The notes: generated from the letters alone by a model not told the origin. DNA of 64,000 bases from Arcicella rigui (GCF_034929435.1 NZ_JAYFUM010000006.1:186001-250000); one strand, 5' to 3'; shown: positions 1-9,667, counted from the stretch's first letter. Made by a program: numbers and translations.

Positions 1-1156
1 CCCATTTTTTTGCATCAACATTATATGTTAATGGTACTCCAAAACTTCCATTAGTAGTTTCTGTTCTTATTCCAAAAGATAAAGTTGTCGGCTGTGCATA
101 AGTACTTTTGGCTGAGTTTCTATACAAAGCATTGAAATACCATGTTTTACCTAAGTAAGTATCAATGTTTAATACGAAAGTCGAAGGTAGTTTTGCTTGC
201 TCTAATTGTAGCGTATCGTTTGCAGTAACTGGTGTGAAGTTCGTTTGTAGCTTGTTGTCAAAATTTGACCCTACTAAGTACCCACCATTAAGGATTGCTT
301 TATCCATTTCTCCACTACTTAAAATCTTTGTTTTAGCAAAACGGTAACCTCCAAGGTCTAATAAAGACATAGCCACTCTAACTCTATACTTGTTTGTAGT
401 AACATCCGAGCGATTTTTTCCATCCATTTTATAAGTATAGTGTTGATAATCTGGTCTGAACTCGTAAGTTATCCCTAAATCAAAGCCAGTCCCATCTCCT
501 CCAAGGTTTTTATACAAATCTTGAGAATTAAAATTATTATCAGGATTTATTCTATAGCCTTGATATTCAATTTTTGTAGAGTCTGCATTAAAAATGTGTG
601 TTTGATTTTCAAACGTTTTATAAAACTTTACAGCTACACCTGCTTTAATTGAATGTTGATTTTGAGTATAAATTGGTAAAGCATAACCAAAGCTAAAATC
701 CCTTAATGACGTTGCATTAAAGGTTTGGTTTTGGAAATTATTTCCAAAAATAGTTGAGTCTTGAACATTATTAAAAATACTCCTTAACAGTGGATTATCA
801 TTTTGCCAGGCTCTCAACCTACTTCCAAAAAAGAAAGCGTGGTTATTGGGCAACTGAATCATCAAGCCAAGACTTGAAATATCGCTGAAACTTGTCCCGT
901 AAGATTTTCCGTTGAAATCTTGTAAGAATAAATCTGTATTTGGACTTTGCGTTGTATTCAAACTTTGATCTGTACCAAGCCAAAAACCAGAAAGTAAATG
1001 TAACTGCCAGCCCAGTCTTGAATCAGCAATACTTGATGGGTTTAATTGAGCTTCTCTTACTCCCGCATTGTTATTAATTTGCCAAATTCCCGAATCTTGA
1101 GCTTTTAAAGTAAGATTTGATATTACAATAAAGAGTGTTAGTAAAAGTTTTTTCAT
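1..1156 (-). CDS. Putative outer-membrane beta-barrel protein (DUF5723-like), 3' end outside window
   Basis: An open frame runs from the ATG at 1156 to the window edge without a stop, so about 385 N-terminal residues are present and the C-terminus is missing. It begins MKKLLLTLFIVISNLTLKAQ, a clear signal peptide, and continues with NNNAGVREAQLNPSSIADSR, the 'NPA/NPS' opening common to Bacteroidota barrel proteins. Alternating polar/aromatic stretches ending in Gly-Thr-Phe and Leu-Gly-Gly-Tyr fit beta strands. The assignment to DUF5723 is from memory of that opening and is tentative; export to the outer membrane is inference. It follows the caspase-Sel1 gene by 58 bp on the same strand, so it may be the last gene of that operon. 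Confidence 0.6.
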   Translation of the reverse strand, partial: MKKLLLTLFIVISNLTLKAQDSGIWQINNNAGVREAQLNPSSIADSRLGWQLHLLSGFWLGTDQSLNTTQSPNTDLFLQDFNGKSYGTSFSDISSLGLMIQLPNNHAFFFGSRLRAWQNDNPLLRSIFNNVQDSTIFGNNFQNQTFNATSLRDFSFGYALPIYTQNQHSIKAGVAVKFYKTFENQTHIFNADSTKIEYQGYRINPDNNFNSQDLYKNLGGDGTGFDLGITYEFRPDYQHYTYKMDGKNRSDVTTNKYRVRVAMSLLDLGGYRFAKTKILSSGEMDKAILNGGYLVGSNFDNKLQTNFTPVTANDTLQLEQAKLPSTFVLNIDTYLGKTWYFNALYRNSAKSTYAQPTTLSFGIRTETTNGSFGVPLTYNVDAKKW

Positions 1157-1214
1157 GATGTATTTATTGAATTGTTTATGTAATTTGATTTAAAGCATTA
1201 GCATAAAATGTTCT

Positions 1215-3083
1215 TTACCACTTTAATCCAAATCTTGCTAATGCTCTTTGAGCTCCTAAAATGTCCTGTTTAGCAGCCTTTTTATAATATTCATTTGCGA
1301 TTTTCATATCTCTTACTGTTCCTTTACCATTTTCATGAAGAATAGCTAAATTGTATAAAGCCAGTCCGAAATCTTGCTTTGCGGCCTTTTCATACCAATT
1401 GATCGCTTCACGATAATTAGGGCTTAACGGGAATTTTTTACTCTCATACTGTACTCCCAAATTAAATTGAGCAATTGCATTTCCTTGATTAGCCGCTTTC
1501 TGATACCAAGTAGTAGCCAAATCTTGGTTTTTAGCAACATTTCTTCCAACTTCATAGAGATAGCCTAAATTTATTTGAGCCCCAATATGTCCTTGCTCTG
1601 CCGCATTCGCATAAAGCGTAAATTCTTCTTGACCATCACTCAAAGAAACATTCAGCCTTGCAAGATTATACTGTCCATCAGCATCAGCTTGTTCAGCAGC
1701 TTTGCGATACCATTTTGAGGCTTCTCTAATATCTTTTGTAGTACCCAAACCATTTTCATATAAGTAACCCACATTTACTTGTCCATCAGAATCACCATTT
1801 TCGGCGGCTTTCAAATACCAATTAAATGCCTCTGTGTAGCTTTGATTTACGCCAAGTCCTTTTTCATATAGAAAACCTAAGTTGAATTGAGCCAGAGCTA
1901 AATTTTGATTTGCCGCTTTTTTGTACCACTCGGCCGCTGATTTATAGTCAGCCACTGTACCTAAACCTCTTTCATACATAATTCCAAGATTGTACGCAGC
2001 TAATGCGTTATCTAAGCTGGCAGCTTTTTGATACAGTTTAAAAGCTTCTGCATAATTTTGTTTTGCCCCATAACCCATATCGTACATATAAGCTAACTGA
2101 TTAAGATTCGTCGGCTTAAAAAGTGCATGTTCACGATAAGTATTTAAAAATCTATAAGCATCATCATATATTTTTTTATCAAAAGCCATTTCGCCTTGCT
2201 GAATATTGTAGCTAATATCATCATAGCTTTCAGTACTCACTGGAAGAACTTTATTTCCTTTCAAAAAAAAGAAATCCCCTTTCAATTTGTCATATCTTCC
2301 AGGTTCTTGTGTTTTATTACTGAGTTTTTCTACTCCCTCAGAAGTATTGTCCAACATCGAACGTAAACCTAAAGTTGGATTTTCTCTCAATTGACTTAAT
2401 AATTCACCAGTAAACAGTCCATTTCTTCCATTTTCATGGTCATCTCTTGCTGGTGTTCCTGCTTCTGTGGCATATACAACCATGCTACCTGAGGGATTGT
2501 TAGGAATTGCCAAACCTTGCCCAATCATAGCCTTTTTTCTCTCTAATGGATTGGTTCGACAAGCATCTATAAAAGCTAAATTTACTTTAACTTGTGCTTC
2601 TTCCATTTTTTCTAATACTCGTCCAAGGCTAACACAATCATACTCTAAACTACTATTCAAGGTAATATCACTCGGAATCAAATAACTTTCTCCTCTTGAC
2701 TGCCCCCCATGTCCAGAATAGTAAAACAAACCTACATTATAATTTTTTAATTGAATACCAAATTCGTCTATGGCTATCAAAAAGTCTTTCTTTGAAAGAT
2801 TATAATAGGTCATTACTTTAAACCCTAACCTTGTTAGTTCTTTGGTCATATCTTCAGCGTCATTCGCTGAATTTTTTAACGATGCATGAGCAGCAATGTA
2901 TTCTTTATTACCTATCACCAAGGCTAATCGTTTTTCCTCATTTATTACCAAATTAGGTGTAAATGATTTAGTTTGCGAAAAGCCATTTGTTGTGGCAAAA
3001 TAGAAAATCAGTACCAAACAACCCAATAAATGGTGTCTGAAATTCAATGAAATCTTTGCAATAATTGTAAAATTTGTTTTCAT
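1215..3083 (-). CDS. Exported caspase-family protease with Sel1 repeats
   Basis: The protein has a signal peptide ending near NGFSQ, a caspase p20 fold (about residues 45-270) and about eight Sel1-type repeats to the C-terminus. Caspase signatures are RLALVIGNKEY at the first strand, the catalytic histidine in YYSGHGGQS and the catalytic cysteine in FIDACRTNP, so it should be an active cysteine peptidase of family C14. Sel1 repeats form a solenoid used for protein-protein contacts. I chose the ATG at 3083 because the upstream TTG at 3113 would put ten residues in front of the signal peptide. It lies 42 bp after another caspase-like gene, in the run headed by the ECF sigma gene at 5956. Substrate unknown. 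Confidence 0.88.
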   Translation of the reverse strand: MKTNFTIIAKISLNFRHHLLGCLVLIFYFATTNGFSQTKSFTPNLVINEEKRLALVIGNKEYIAAHASLKNSANDAEDMTKELTRLGFKVMTYYNLSKKDFLIAIDEFGIQLKNYNVGLFYYSGHGGQSRGESYLIPSDITLNSSLEYDCVSLGRVLEKMEEAQVKVNLAFIDACRTNPLERKKAMIGQGLAIPNNPSGSMVVYATEAGTPARDDHENGRNGLFTGELLSQLRENPTLGLRSMLDNTSEGVEKLSNKTQEPGRYDKLKGDFFFLKGNKVLPVSTESYDDISYNIQQGEMAFDKKIYDDAYRFLNTYREHALFKPTNLNQLAYMYDMGYGAKQNYAEAFKLYQKAASLDNALAAYNLGIMYERGLGTVADYKSAAEWYKKAANQNLALAQFNLGFLYEKGLGVNQSYTEAFNWYLKAAENGDSDGQVNVGYLYENGLGTTKDIREASKWYRKAAEQADADGQYNLARLNVSLSDGQEEFTLYANAAEQGHIGAQINLGYLYEVGRNVAKNQDLATTWYQKAANQGNAIAQFNLGVQYESKKFPLSPNYREAINWYEKAAKQDFGLALYNLAILHENGKGTVRDMKIANEYYKKAAKQDILGAQRALARFGLKW

Positions 3084-3125
3084 AATGTTTCTTATTATTT
3101 TAAAATACACCAAGTGCTATTTCAA

Positions 3126-4424
3126 TTAGTGGCAACTCACTCCAAATTTATCTTTGGTAAAAACTTTAAGTTTATCTTCAAGTACTATTCCAGCTCCCAT
3201 TAGTAATTTTCCCCGAGTACAGTCAATTGCATTTTTAAAATCGTCTTCCAAGTAGGGAATACCATTTACTTTCTTGAAGTTGAGAGGACAAAATGCTTTT
3301 TGTGAGGCAAAGGATAATAAATAATCAACCCCAAATGGTTGAGAACAAATAAAATACGGCTGATTAGGAATCGAATTTATTTCAATCCATTTGCCTACTT
3401 TATCCGCATCAATTCTATAATTATCTAACAATAAACTTGTTTGGTTGTCTGGTGAAATATCAACTAACCGAATAAAACAAGGTTTCGTCACTCTTATGCT
3501 AATCCTAAGCGTATCACATTTGTAATACATTAAGTTCTCTCGACCTTTATCGGTTTTAATCTCAATTTCAAAATCTTCATACTTATACGGGTTAATCGTA
3601 ACATTCACAGCTACATCTTTTTCAGACTGTGTTTCTGTTGTACTCTGATACGAAAGGTTATTTTCAATATAAGGCACTTGTTGAAAGTTTTCATATTCGA
3701 GGGCTGCCCTTTGGGTTAATCGCTTCGTTGTTTGTGCGATAATTTCCCAAGATGAACTTTCTGAATAAAACTGTTCATGAAGTGTATAGAAAAAAGCTTT
3801 CCCAAAAATCCCTCCTTCTTCCGTAATAAGAGATTTTTGGTCGAGGTCACATGATAACATTAAAAATGTTCCTTTTGAGTCAACAAAAAGTCGTTTCAGT
3901 GATTGGAGATTGAATAATGAGCGAGGTTCATTATTATTAAAGAAAAACTTATTTTTATGAAGGGCATTACAAGACTCATTAATAATAATACACAATCTTG
4001 CATTTTTTGACTCAAGAACTCCTTTTAATTTGCCTATGTATATATCCGACTGATTGGTTAAACCAAAACGTATCGTAGGATAAACACTTCCGCCTCTGTT
4101 GTAACCATGAGCCGCAGAATAACAGAATATTACATCATTTTTCTCGACTTTAATTTTTCTAATTTTATCATAAATCAACGAAGTATCCAAAAGTGATTCT
4201 GGTGTAAATTGAACTGAATCTATTTTCAAGTCTGTAACACTTAAGTTTCGACCTAATTCATATAGTTGTGTTTTTACAAACTTATTGCCAGCAAGTCGCT
4301 CATCACTTTCGGTATCTACTAATCCTATAATATGAATTGTTTGAGCGAAAGTAGCGACACCACTCATTAGCAGTATGACGAATAGTGTAAGTATTAAAAG
4401 CAAGATGTATTTCTGTTTCATCAT
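3126..4424 (-). CDS. Exported caspase-like protein with DUF4384-like C-terminus
   Basis: The N-terminus is a signal peptide (LLILTLFVILLMSGVATFAQ). Residues about 28-230 look like a caspase-type domain: VIFCYSAAHGYNRGG would supply the histidine and IIINESCNAL the cysteine. Both motifs depart from the usual SGHG and DACR, so activity is less certain than in the neighbours. The last third (EIEIKTDKGRENLMYYKCD onward, with PYFICSQPFGVDYLLSFAS) resembles DUF4384, a beta domain often joined to exported peptidases. Its ATG overlaps the stop of the upstream gene (ATGA, 4421-4424), so the two are translationally coupled. Confidence 0.72.
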   Translation of the reverse strand: MMKQKYILLLILTLFVILLMSGVATFAQTIHIIGLVDTESDERLAGNKFVKTQLYELGRNLSVTDLKIDSVQFTPESLLDTSLIYDKIRKIKVEKNDVIFCYSAAHGYNRGGSVYPTIRFGLTNQSDIYIGKLKGVLESKNARLCIIINESCNALHKNKFFFNNNEPRSLFNLQSLKRLFVDSKGTFLMLSCDLDQKSLITEEGGIFGKAFFYTLHEQFYSESSSWEIIAQTTKRLTQRAALEYENFQQVPYIENNLSYQSTTETQSEKDVAVNVTINPYKYEDFEIEIKTDKGRENLMYYKCDTLRISIRVTKPCFIRLVDISPDNQTSLLLDNYRIDADKVGKWIEINSIPNQPYFICSQPFGVDYLLSFASQKAFCPLNFKKVNGIPYLEDDFKNAIDCTRGKLLMGAGIVLEDKLKVFTKDKFGVSCH

Positions 4425-5158
4425 TGGTTAAACTCTCGTATTAATTGAACATTACTTGTTGTTTTTAAAACACCCACTCTGAGCCCAACACCTCCAGTGT
4501 TATCAATGGCATATACTTCGCTCCAATAAATTGATGAAGTATCCACATTTGAAATTGAAGTAACAATGCAATCAATTTTTCCACTTTTCAATAACCTATA
4601 TAGTTCTTTTATCGGTTTATTTGAAAATGTCTCATCATCTATCTTGTAGTCATAGTACCGCTGAAATCTATTTAGTAACACATCTGAATCAATAAATTTT
4701 TCTGTAGAACCAATTAGTAGGGTTTTGGGTCGTTTTGATAGAGTTTTATTTACATCTTGTGTTGTATAAACCCAATAATTAGTGCATTCATAAAATGACA
4801 AAACAATTCCAGCCAAAAGACCAGTAATCAAGCAAATACTTTTAATAATTTTTAAATTATCCAGAAAACATTTACCAATCAGAGTAATTACAACTATTTC
4901 TTTCAGGTTTTTATCATAACCTTTAACTACAACTTGGTAAATGCCTGCTTTAGATGGATTGAAACGAATTACAACAAAGTCTTTGTTAAGAGTCAATATG
5001 TCTGAATATGAGTTTTTTTGCTCATCTTTTAGTCCAAACTCTTTAGTATCACCAACAATACACAAGCTTCTAACATCTTTTGGTAAAAAAAGCTGGCGTT
5101 CAGTTTCTCTTTGATTTTTTTTAACGTGGAATTCAACAGTAAATGATGTTGTATTCAT
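4421..5158 (-). CDS. Single-pass membrane protein, possible binding-protein-like C-terminal domain
   Basis: Unrecognised. Residues about 1-95 look like a beta-rich cytoplasmic domain. A hydrophobic segment (IIKSICLITGLLAGIVLSFY) follows, then about 120 residues that would lie outside. That part contains LLIGSTEKFIDSD and LLKSGKIDCIVTSIS, which recall type-2 periplasmic-binding folds ('sGkiDaiv'); this is a weak resemblance only. I start at the ATG at 5158 rather than the TTG at 5170. It overlaps the following caspase-like gene by four bases, so a role in sensing for, or anchoring of, that protein is a reasonable inference. Confidence 0.6.
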   Translation of the reverse strand: MNTTSFTVEFHVKKNQRETERQLFLPKDVRSLCIVGDTKEFGLKDEQKNSYSDILTLNKDFVVIRFNPSKAGIYQVVVKGYDKNLKEIVVITLIGKCFLDNLKIIKSICLITGLLAGIVLSFYECTNYWVYTTQDVNKTLSKRPKTLLIGSTEKFIDSDVLLNRFQRYYDYKIDDETFSNKPIKELYRLLKSGKIDCIVTSISNVDTSSIYWSEVYAIDNTGGVGLRVGVLKTTSNVQLIREFNQ

Positions 5159-5386
5159 AAATACACTCAATTATAGGTTTTTATGAATAGATTCTCAAAA
5201 ATACTTGGAAGGCTTTTTTACGGTTTCGAGTAAATTAAACACTCTTGAGTTATGAGTAAAAACGATAAGGTCTTGGGATAGTTTCATAAAACAATTAGGG
5301 TTATTACTATTAATTTAAGGTAGTTGTTGAATTTAGAGATATGATTAAAACATCGCATCACGACTTAAGAAATATTTCAAATCATA

Positions 5387-5956
5387 TCATTGACTCAAAT
5401 GTACTCTTAAGGATTTTAGGCTATTACTGAATAAAACTCGTAAACTTCCTTGATTTTCAAGAGGATATTTCTGGTAGATTACTTTCCATTCGAGTTCATC
5501 AACAAGCTTATCTTGGAGTATCATTCTATTTTTAGCAGTCATTTTTTCAATAATCGTTATGACCTGATTGAAATAGATTTTATTTTCTATTTCGGGAAAA
5601 CAGGCACAAGTCTGTTCATGATGTTCATCTAATTTAACAACATCTTTATACCTACTACTTTTCCAATAATCTCTTCTTTTCCAATCTAAATGTCGTTTTA
5701 CCCATGAGATTACTAATCCAGTACCATTCTCATCCGTTTTAGTAAGTTTTCCCTCAATAATTTTGAGATACAGTTCAAGAATAACATCATGGTATAAATC
5801 AAAAGCCAAGTCTTTGTCCCCATTAAGTTCTAATAAATGTCCTGAAAAGAGTGTTCTTTCTAAAAATTCAAATGACCACCTTTCTCCATTTTTAACTCCA
5901 TCATAAAGGTCATCCGATGAAACTTTAGGCAATGCTAAGGATTGTATTAATACCAT
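5387..5956 (-). CDS. Divergent ECF-type RNA polymerase sigma factor
   Basis: 189 residues with the layout of an ECF sigma factor. Region 2 is seen in DKDLAFDLYHDVILELYLKI and the WVKRHLDWKRRDYWKSSRYKD stretch (DNA melting and recognition helices). Region 4 is seen in IIEKMTAKNRMILQDKLVDELEWKVIYQKYP followed by a helix with SLRVLFSNSLKSLRVHL. Divergence is large and the region 4 helix-turn-helix is atypical, so the call is moderate. It heads the minus-strand run of membrane protein, caspase-like, caspase-Sel1 and barrel genes, and may drive it; the 228-bp gap to the next gene leaves room for a target promoter. Confidence 0.65.
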   Translation of the reverse strand: MVLIQSLALPKVSSDDLYDGVKNGERWSFEFLERTLFSGHLLELNGDKDLAFDLYHDVILELYLKIIEGKLTKTDENGTGLVISWVKRHLDWKRRDYWKSSRYKDVVKLDEHHEQTCACFPEIENKIYFNQVITIIEKMTAKNRMILQDKLVDELEWKVIYQKYPLENQGSLRVLFSNSLKSLRVHLSQ

Positions 5957-6372
5957 AATAAATATAATTTTTGGTGTTTAAGTATGGTTTTCAACATTGA
6001 AACCCAAAAAAGAGGAATATTTTTTTACAAAACTGAATGTAACTCTATTATAATAGGTAATGTGTTTTGACTTTTGCTGAAGTTAATTTTTAGAGAGTCA
6101 CATATATTTTTAAAACATGTTTAAATATAAATAATATTGACTCATCATGGATTTTACAATCTTTCAAAAAGTGAACCCAATAAAATATACGTAAAAACAT
6201 TTAAACAGATTAATTGAAGATTAAAACGGAAAAGACACGCTTAAAAAAGTGAATAACCGTAAAATAAGTTTTTAGAAAACGTGTAATTTTTTACTATTAA
6301 TCTACTGATGTTAAACAAAATAGAGTCTAACGAATTAATACTTTCTTATTAAACACTAACTATTTCAAGAAT
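5957..6372. other. 416-bp divergent intergenic region
   Basis: AT-rich gap between the divergent ECF sigma gene and the gene starting at 6373. It should hold promoters for both directions. The only symmetry I see is a 10-bp palindrome (AAACATGTTT) near 6113-6122. No small ORF or RNA gene could be supported. Confidence 0.4.
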
Positions 6373-7128
6373 ATGCTGAATTTAAAATGTGTGCTTGTGT
6401 TCTGTTTCTTTTGTTCAATTCTAAGCTGTCAAAGAGGTTTTTCTCAAAAAATGATTGAGGGTATTGGAACTCCAGAACTAACCAAAGGAGAATTGAAAAT
6501 TGAGTTTAAATTAACTTATTGCTCAAATGTGAAAAGAGTTGAATTAGTTGAGCTATCGACCAATAAAAGAACCGTATTGACTCCGCTAAAAGGTGAACTT
6601 AACAACCTCAGCATAGGCAATCATTATGTAGTATTTGACTATAAAACTGCGAATCTGTTTGTAGATGATGAATTTGTTTTACATGTATTTATAGACTCTT
6701 GTGCAAGTTTAGTAAAAGAGAAAAAGTACGTTGCTCCAGAAGTATTAACAAAAACGAAGTATAAACCTCATTCTGTTTTATTAAAACTGGGAGTTGCAGG
6801 AGTTGGAGTATTTGCAGCGTTGTCAGCCAACTCAATTAAGAGTGATTTTGATTCTAAGGTCAAGGTATTAAATGATTTATCACAAAGTTTGCCTCAAGTA
6901 AATGAACAACTTCAAACATTAAACGACTTAGAAACGTGGAATAATGCTTATTCAGAAGCACAAAAAGCTCAGAAAACAGGTTTGCTCAATGCTATGGTAG
7001 CGACGAGTATTTTATCGCTTGGGTACGAAATTTTCTTATTAACAACAAAAACAAATAAAATTGATAAAGGATTTAGCTTTCAGCCATCATCCACTTTGAA
7101 TGGATTATCTCTTACTTATAAATTCTAA
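6373..7128 (+). CDS. Unknown exported protein with two hydrophobic helices
   Basis: Unrecognised, 251 residues. The N-terminus MLNLKCVLVFCFFCSILSCQ is a signal peptide, perhaps a lipoprotein signal with the cysteine in ILSC. Residues about 25-110 look beta-rich. A hydrophobic stretch (LKLGVAGVGVFAALSANS), a coiled, Gln/Leu-rich segment (about 160-205) and a second hydrophobic stretch (LLNAMVATSILSLGYEIFLLTT) follow. The tail (SSTLNGLSLTYKF) looks like a terminal beta strand. The stop is five bases before the caspase gene at 7134, so they are likely co-transcribed. Confidence 0.6.
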   Translation: MLNLKCVLVFCFFCSILSCQRGFSQKMIEGIGTPELTKGELKIEFKLTYCSNVKRVELVELSTNKRTVLTPLKGELNNLSIGNHYVVFDYKTANLFVDDEFVLHVFIDSCASLVKEKKYVAPEVLTKTKYKPHSVLLKLGVAGVGVFAALSANSIKSDFDSKVKVLNDLSQSLPQVNEQLQTLNDLETWNNAYSEAQKAQKTGLLNAMVATSILSLGYEIFLLTTKTNKIDKGFSFQPSSTLNGLSLTYKF

Positions 7129-7133
7129 CGACG

Positions 7134-8234
7134 ATGAACAATAAGTTTGCTTTGATATTCATAATTTGTCTTACTCAATTTCATGGAATTGGACAAACTG
7201 TTATAAAACTCAATACCATTCAGTTGAAAGGAATTGAATGGATACAACCTTCGGTAAGTAATGAAACCATATTTCAAACCAATAATCCAAAAATTAATAT
7301 AGAATGTAAAGCTATTTGCGAAGCCCCACTTGAAGCTAACAATTTTAAAGTATGGCTTGATGGACAAAGTATTTTTTCTGAGTCCATCTGTTTAAACAAT
7401 ACTTTTAAGACTTCAATTGAGGTAAGCCCTAATTATACACATGAGCTTTTTGTAACAGTTGAAAAAGGGAAAAAACTGATTAGCACAAGTACTTTAAAGA
7501 TTTTCTTCAGACCCACACAAAAACGGGTAGCTTTATTAATTGGAAATTCAGACTATAAACATGGAACAAGACTGGGAGAAAATCCAATTAATGATGCTAA
7601 TGATATGGGACAAACACTTCAATCATTAGGGTTCGACGTAAAAGTTATTACAAATGGTACACTTCAAACCATTAAAGATGCAATAAAAACTTTTCAAGAG
7701 AAAATTAAAGGAGCTGAAATGGCAACATTCTTTTTTGCAGGTCATGGCATTGAAATCAATGGTAAAAAATATATTATTCCGGTAGATGCTCAACTTAAAA
7801 CTCCTGCTGATGCCAATGATGATGCCTATAATATAGAAACACTCTTTGAAAGACTAAAGTCTGGTAATGCAAAGCACAATCTCATCATTTTGGATGCTTG
7901 TAGGAATGACCCTTTTAAAGAGGTTGATATTCTTTCAAAAGGTGAAGAAAGAGCTTGGTCAAACACTGATAGAGGTTTTTCGGCTATTGAATTGAACAAT
8001 GTACCCTCTGGTAATATTTATTTGGCAATGGCAACTGGATGGGGCAAAAAAGCACAAAATGGCACAGGTAGAAATGGTGTTTACACAGGACAATTATTGA
8101 AACAAATTAAATCGGGAGAAAGATTAGAAAAAGTTTTCGATAGAACTGGAATCAACGTAAAAGAGGAAACTAAACAAAAACAAAATCCACAGTTTTTAAA
8201 AGAACCAACTCACGATAACGAATTCGTTTTTTAG
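7134..8234 (+). CDS. Exported caspase-family protease (C14)
   Basis: 366 residues: signal peptide (FALIFIICLTQFHGIGQ), a beta-sandwich-like region to about residue 125, then a caspase p20 domain beginning RVALLIGNSDYKHG. The catalytic histidine is in FFAGHGIEINGKKYIIPVDA and the catalytic cysteine in LIILDACRNDPF. SGNIYLAMATGWGKKAQNGTGRNGVYTG matches the activation and substrate loops of this family. This is the most canonical caspase in the window. It sits between the unknown exported protein and the FGE-fold lipoprotein, all on the plus strand, which suggests one exported module. Confidence 0.9.
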   Translation: MNNKFALIFIICLTQFHGIGQTVIKLNTIQLKGIEWIQPSVSNETIFQTNNPKINIECKAICEAPLEANNFKVWLDGQSIFSESICLNNTFKTSIEVSPNYTHELFVTVEKGKKLISTSTLKIFFRPTQKRVALLIGNSDYKHGTRLGENPINDANDMGQTLQSLGFDVKVITNGTLQTIKDAIKTFQEKIKGAEMATFFFAGHGIEINGKKYIIPVDAQLKTPADANDDAYNIETLFERLKSGNAKHNLIILDACRNDPFKEVDILSKGEERAWSNTDRGFSAIELNNVPSGNIYLAMATGWGKKAQNGTGRNGVYTGQLLKQIKSGERLEKVFDRTGINVKEETKQKQNPQFLKEPTHDNEFVF

Positions 8235-8296
8235 TCCCTATTTCAATTAACAATTAATCTTAGGTTTTCAGCAGTATTACAAAATATATATAAAAT

Positions 8297-9619
8297 ATGT
8301 ACAAGACACAGAACTATTATTTATACATCTTTTGCTTGTTTTTTCTAACAGCTTGTAGCTTGGAACTCCCTACCAACAAAATGCTAAAAGAATGTAGCCA
8401 GCCTATTTCTATCCAACCCAGTTACCCAGATCCTTCAAACCTTGCAAAATTAAGATTTACACTCAATGGTAATTCTTCTGATATTAATTACACTGTTTGG
8501 AAAATCGTTTATAATGGTACAGAAGTGTATAAAAGTGGTCAATTTAAAGCAAATGAAAATCCAATTTTCACTTTTAATTTTGATGGATTATACAATATAT
8601 CATGTACTTCTACCAACAATTGTGGTAAGTCAATAGATTTAACATATAGTTTTAACTATACAAAAAAATGTTTAAAACCTACGGATATTACAGCAACAGC
8701 AAATACATCAAGTCCATTAATTGTTGATTTAAGTATTAATGGAACTATAACAGATATTGCTAAAATAGAATGGATTATAACAGATATAAGCTCCAACTCA
8801 GAAATCTTCAGAACGGAAGTAACCTCAAGTCCTTTCACTGCTCAATCATCCATGTTGATTAGTGAAGGTAATTATAAAGTTGTAGCTAACATTACTAATA
8901 AATGTAAAGAAACCTATGAACTCACATCAACTTATGAACTAAAAATTCCTGATATTTTTAAAATTGAAATGGTTGATATAGAGGGTGGTACATTTCAAAT
9001 GGGAAATAACAACGGTGATATAGATGAACAGCCTGAACATGAGATTACTTTAAGCAATTTCAAAATAAGTAAATTCGAAGTTACACAAGCCCTCTGGAGA
9101 GCTGTTATGGGAACGAACCCAAGCTATTTCCCTAATTGTGACGAATGTCCAGTAGAGCAAGTTTCTTGGAATGATACTCAAATTTTTATTGAAAGGTTTC
9201 AAAAAATTACAGGGAAAAGCTTTAGACTTCCTACTGAAGCAGAGTGGGAATTTGTAGCTAAAGGAGGTACTAAAAGCCAAAACTTTATTTATTCAGGTAG
9301 TAACTCACTTAATGACATTGCTTGGAATATTGATAATGCTGAATCTAAAACACACAAAGTTGGTCTGAAAATAGCCAATGAATTAGGGATATTTGATTTA
9401 ACTGGGAATGTATTTGAGTGGTGTCAAGACTGGTACGATGGACTCTACTATCAGAATAGTCCAAAGTCAAATCCAATTAATTCCACAACCAGCCCATCAA
9501 AAGTATTAAGAGGCGGAAGTTGGAGTAGCACTTCAAAACTATCCTTAGTCACCAACCGAACCAACATTGCCCCAGATAAAGCATTTGCTGATGTCGGTTT
9601 TCGCTTAGCACTTGATTAA
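8297..9619 (+). CDS. Lipoprotein with Ig-like domains and an FGE-sulfatase fold lacking the catalytic cysteines
   Basis: The signal ends FFLTACSLELP, a lipobox with cysteine 20. Two beta-sandwich (PKD/Ig-like) segments occupy about residues 25-210. The C-terminal part from MVDIEGGTFQMGNNNG to DVGFRLALD is an FGE-sulfatase (SUMF1-type) domain with the usual FEVTQALW, RLPTEAEWEF and LTGNVFEWCQDW blocks. The place where true formylglycine-generating enzymes carry a Cys-x4-Cys pair reads RGGSWSSTSKLSLV, with no cysteine, so it should not oxidise sulfatases. In such proteins the fold usually serves binding. It is the third gene after 6373 and ends at a strong terminator. Confidence 0.85.
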   Translation: MYKTQNYYLYIFCLFFLTACSLELPTNKMLKECSQPISIQPSYPDPSNLAKLRFTLNGNSSDINYTVWKIVYNGTEVYKSGQFKANENPIFTFNFDGLYNISCTSTNNCGKSIDLTYSFNYTKKCLKPTDITATANTSSPLIVDLSINGTITDIAKIEWIITDISSNSEIFRTEVTSSPFTAQSSMLISEGNYKVVANITNKCKETYELTSTYELKIPDIFKIEMVDIEGGTFQMGNNNGDIDEQPEHEITLSNFKISKFEVTQALWRAVMGTNPSYFPNCDECPVEQVSWNDTQIFIERFQKITGKSFRLPTEAEWEFVAKGGTKSQNFIYSGSNSLNDIAWNIDNAESKTHKVGLKIANELGIFDLTGNVFEWCQDWYDGLYYQNSPKSNPINSTTSPSKVLRGGSWSSTSKLSLVTNRTNIAPDKAFADVGFRLALD

Positions 9620-9630
9620 AATTTCATAAT

Positions 9631-9667
9631 AAGCCTCCTTAAATTCCGCTATTAAGGAGGCTTTTAT
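9631..9667 (+). terminator. Intrinsic terminator after the FGE-fold lipoprotein gene
   Basis: Perfect 12-bp arms (9631-9642 and 9652-9663, AAGCCTCCTTAA) around a 9-nt loop, followed by T-rich sequence. Strong GC core (GCCTCC). Confidence 0.9.

Noticed and set aside
8656..8838. 60-residue minus-strand ORF in the FGE-fold lipoprotein
   Set aside because: Shadow ORF without context.
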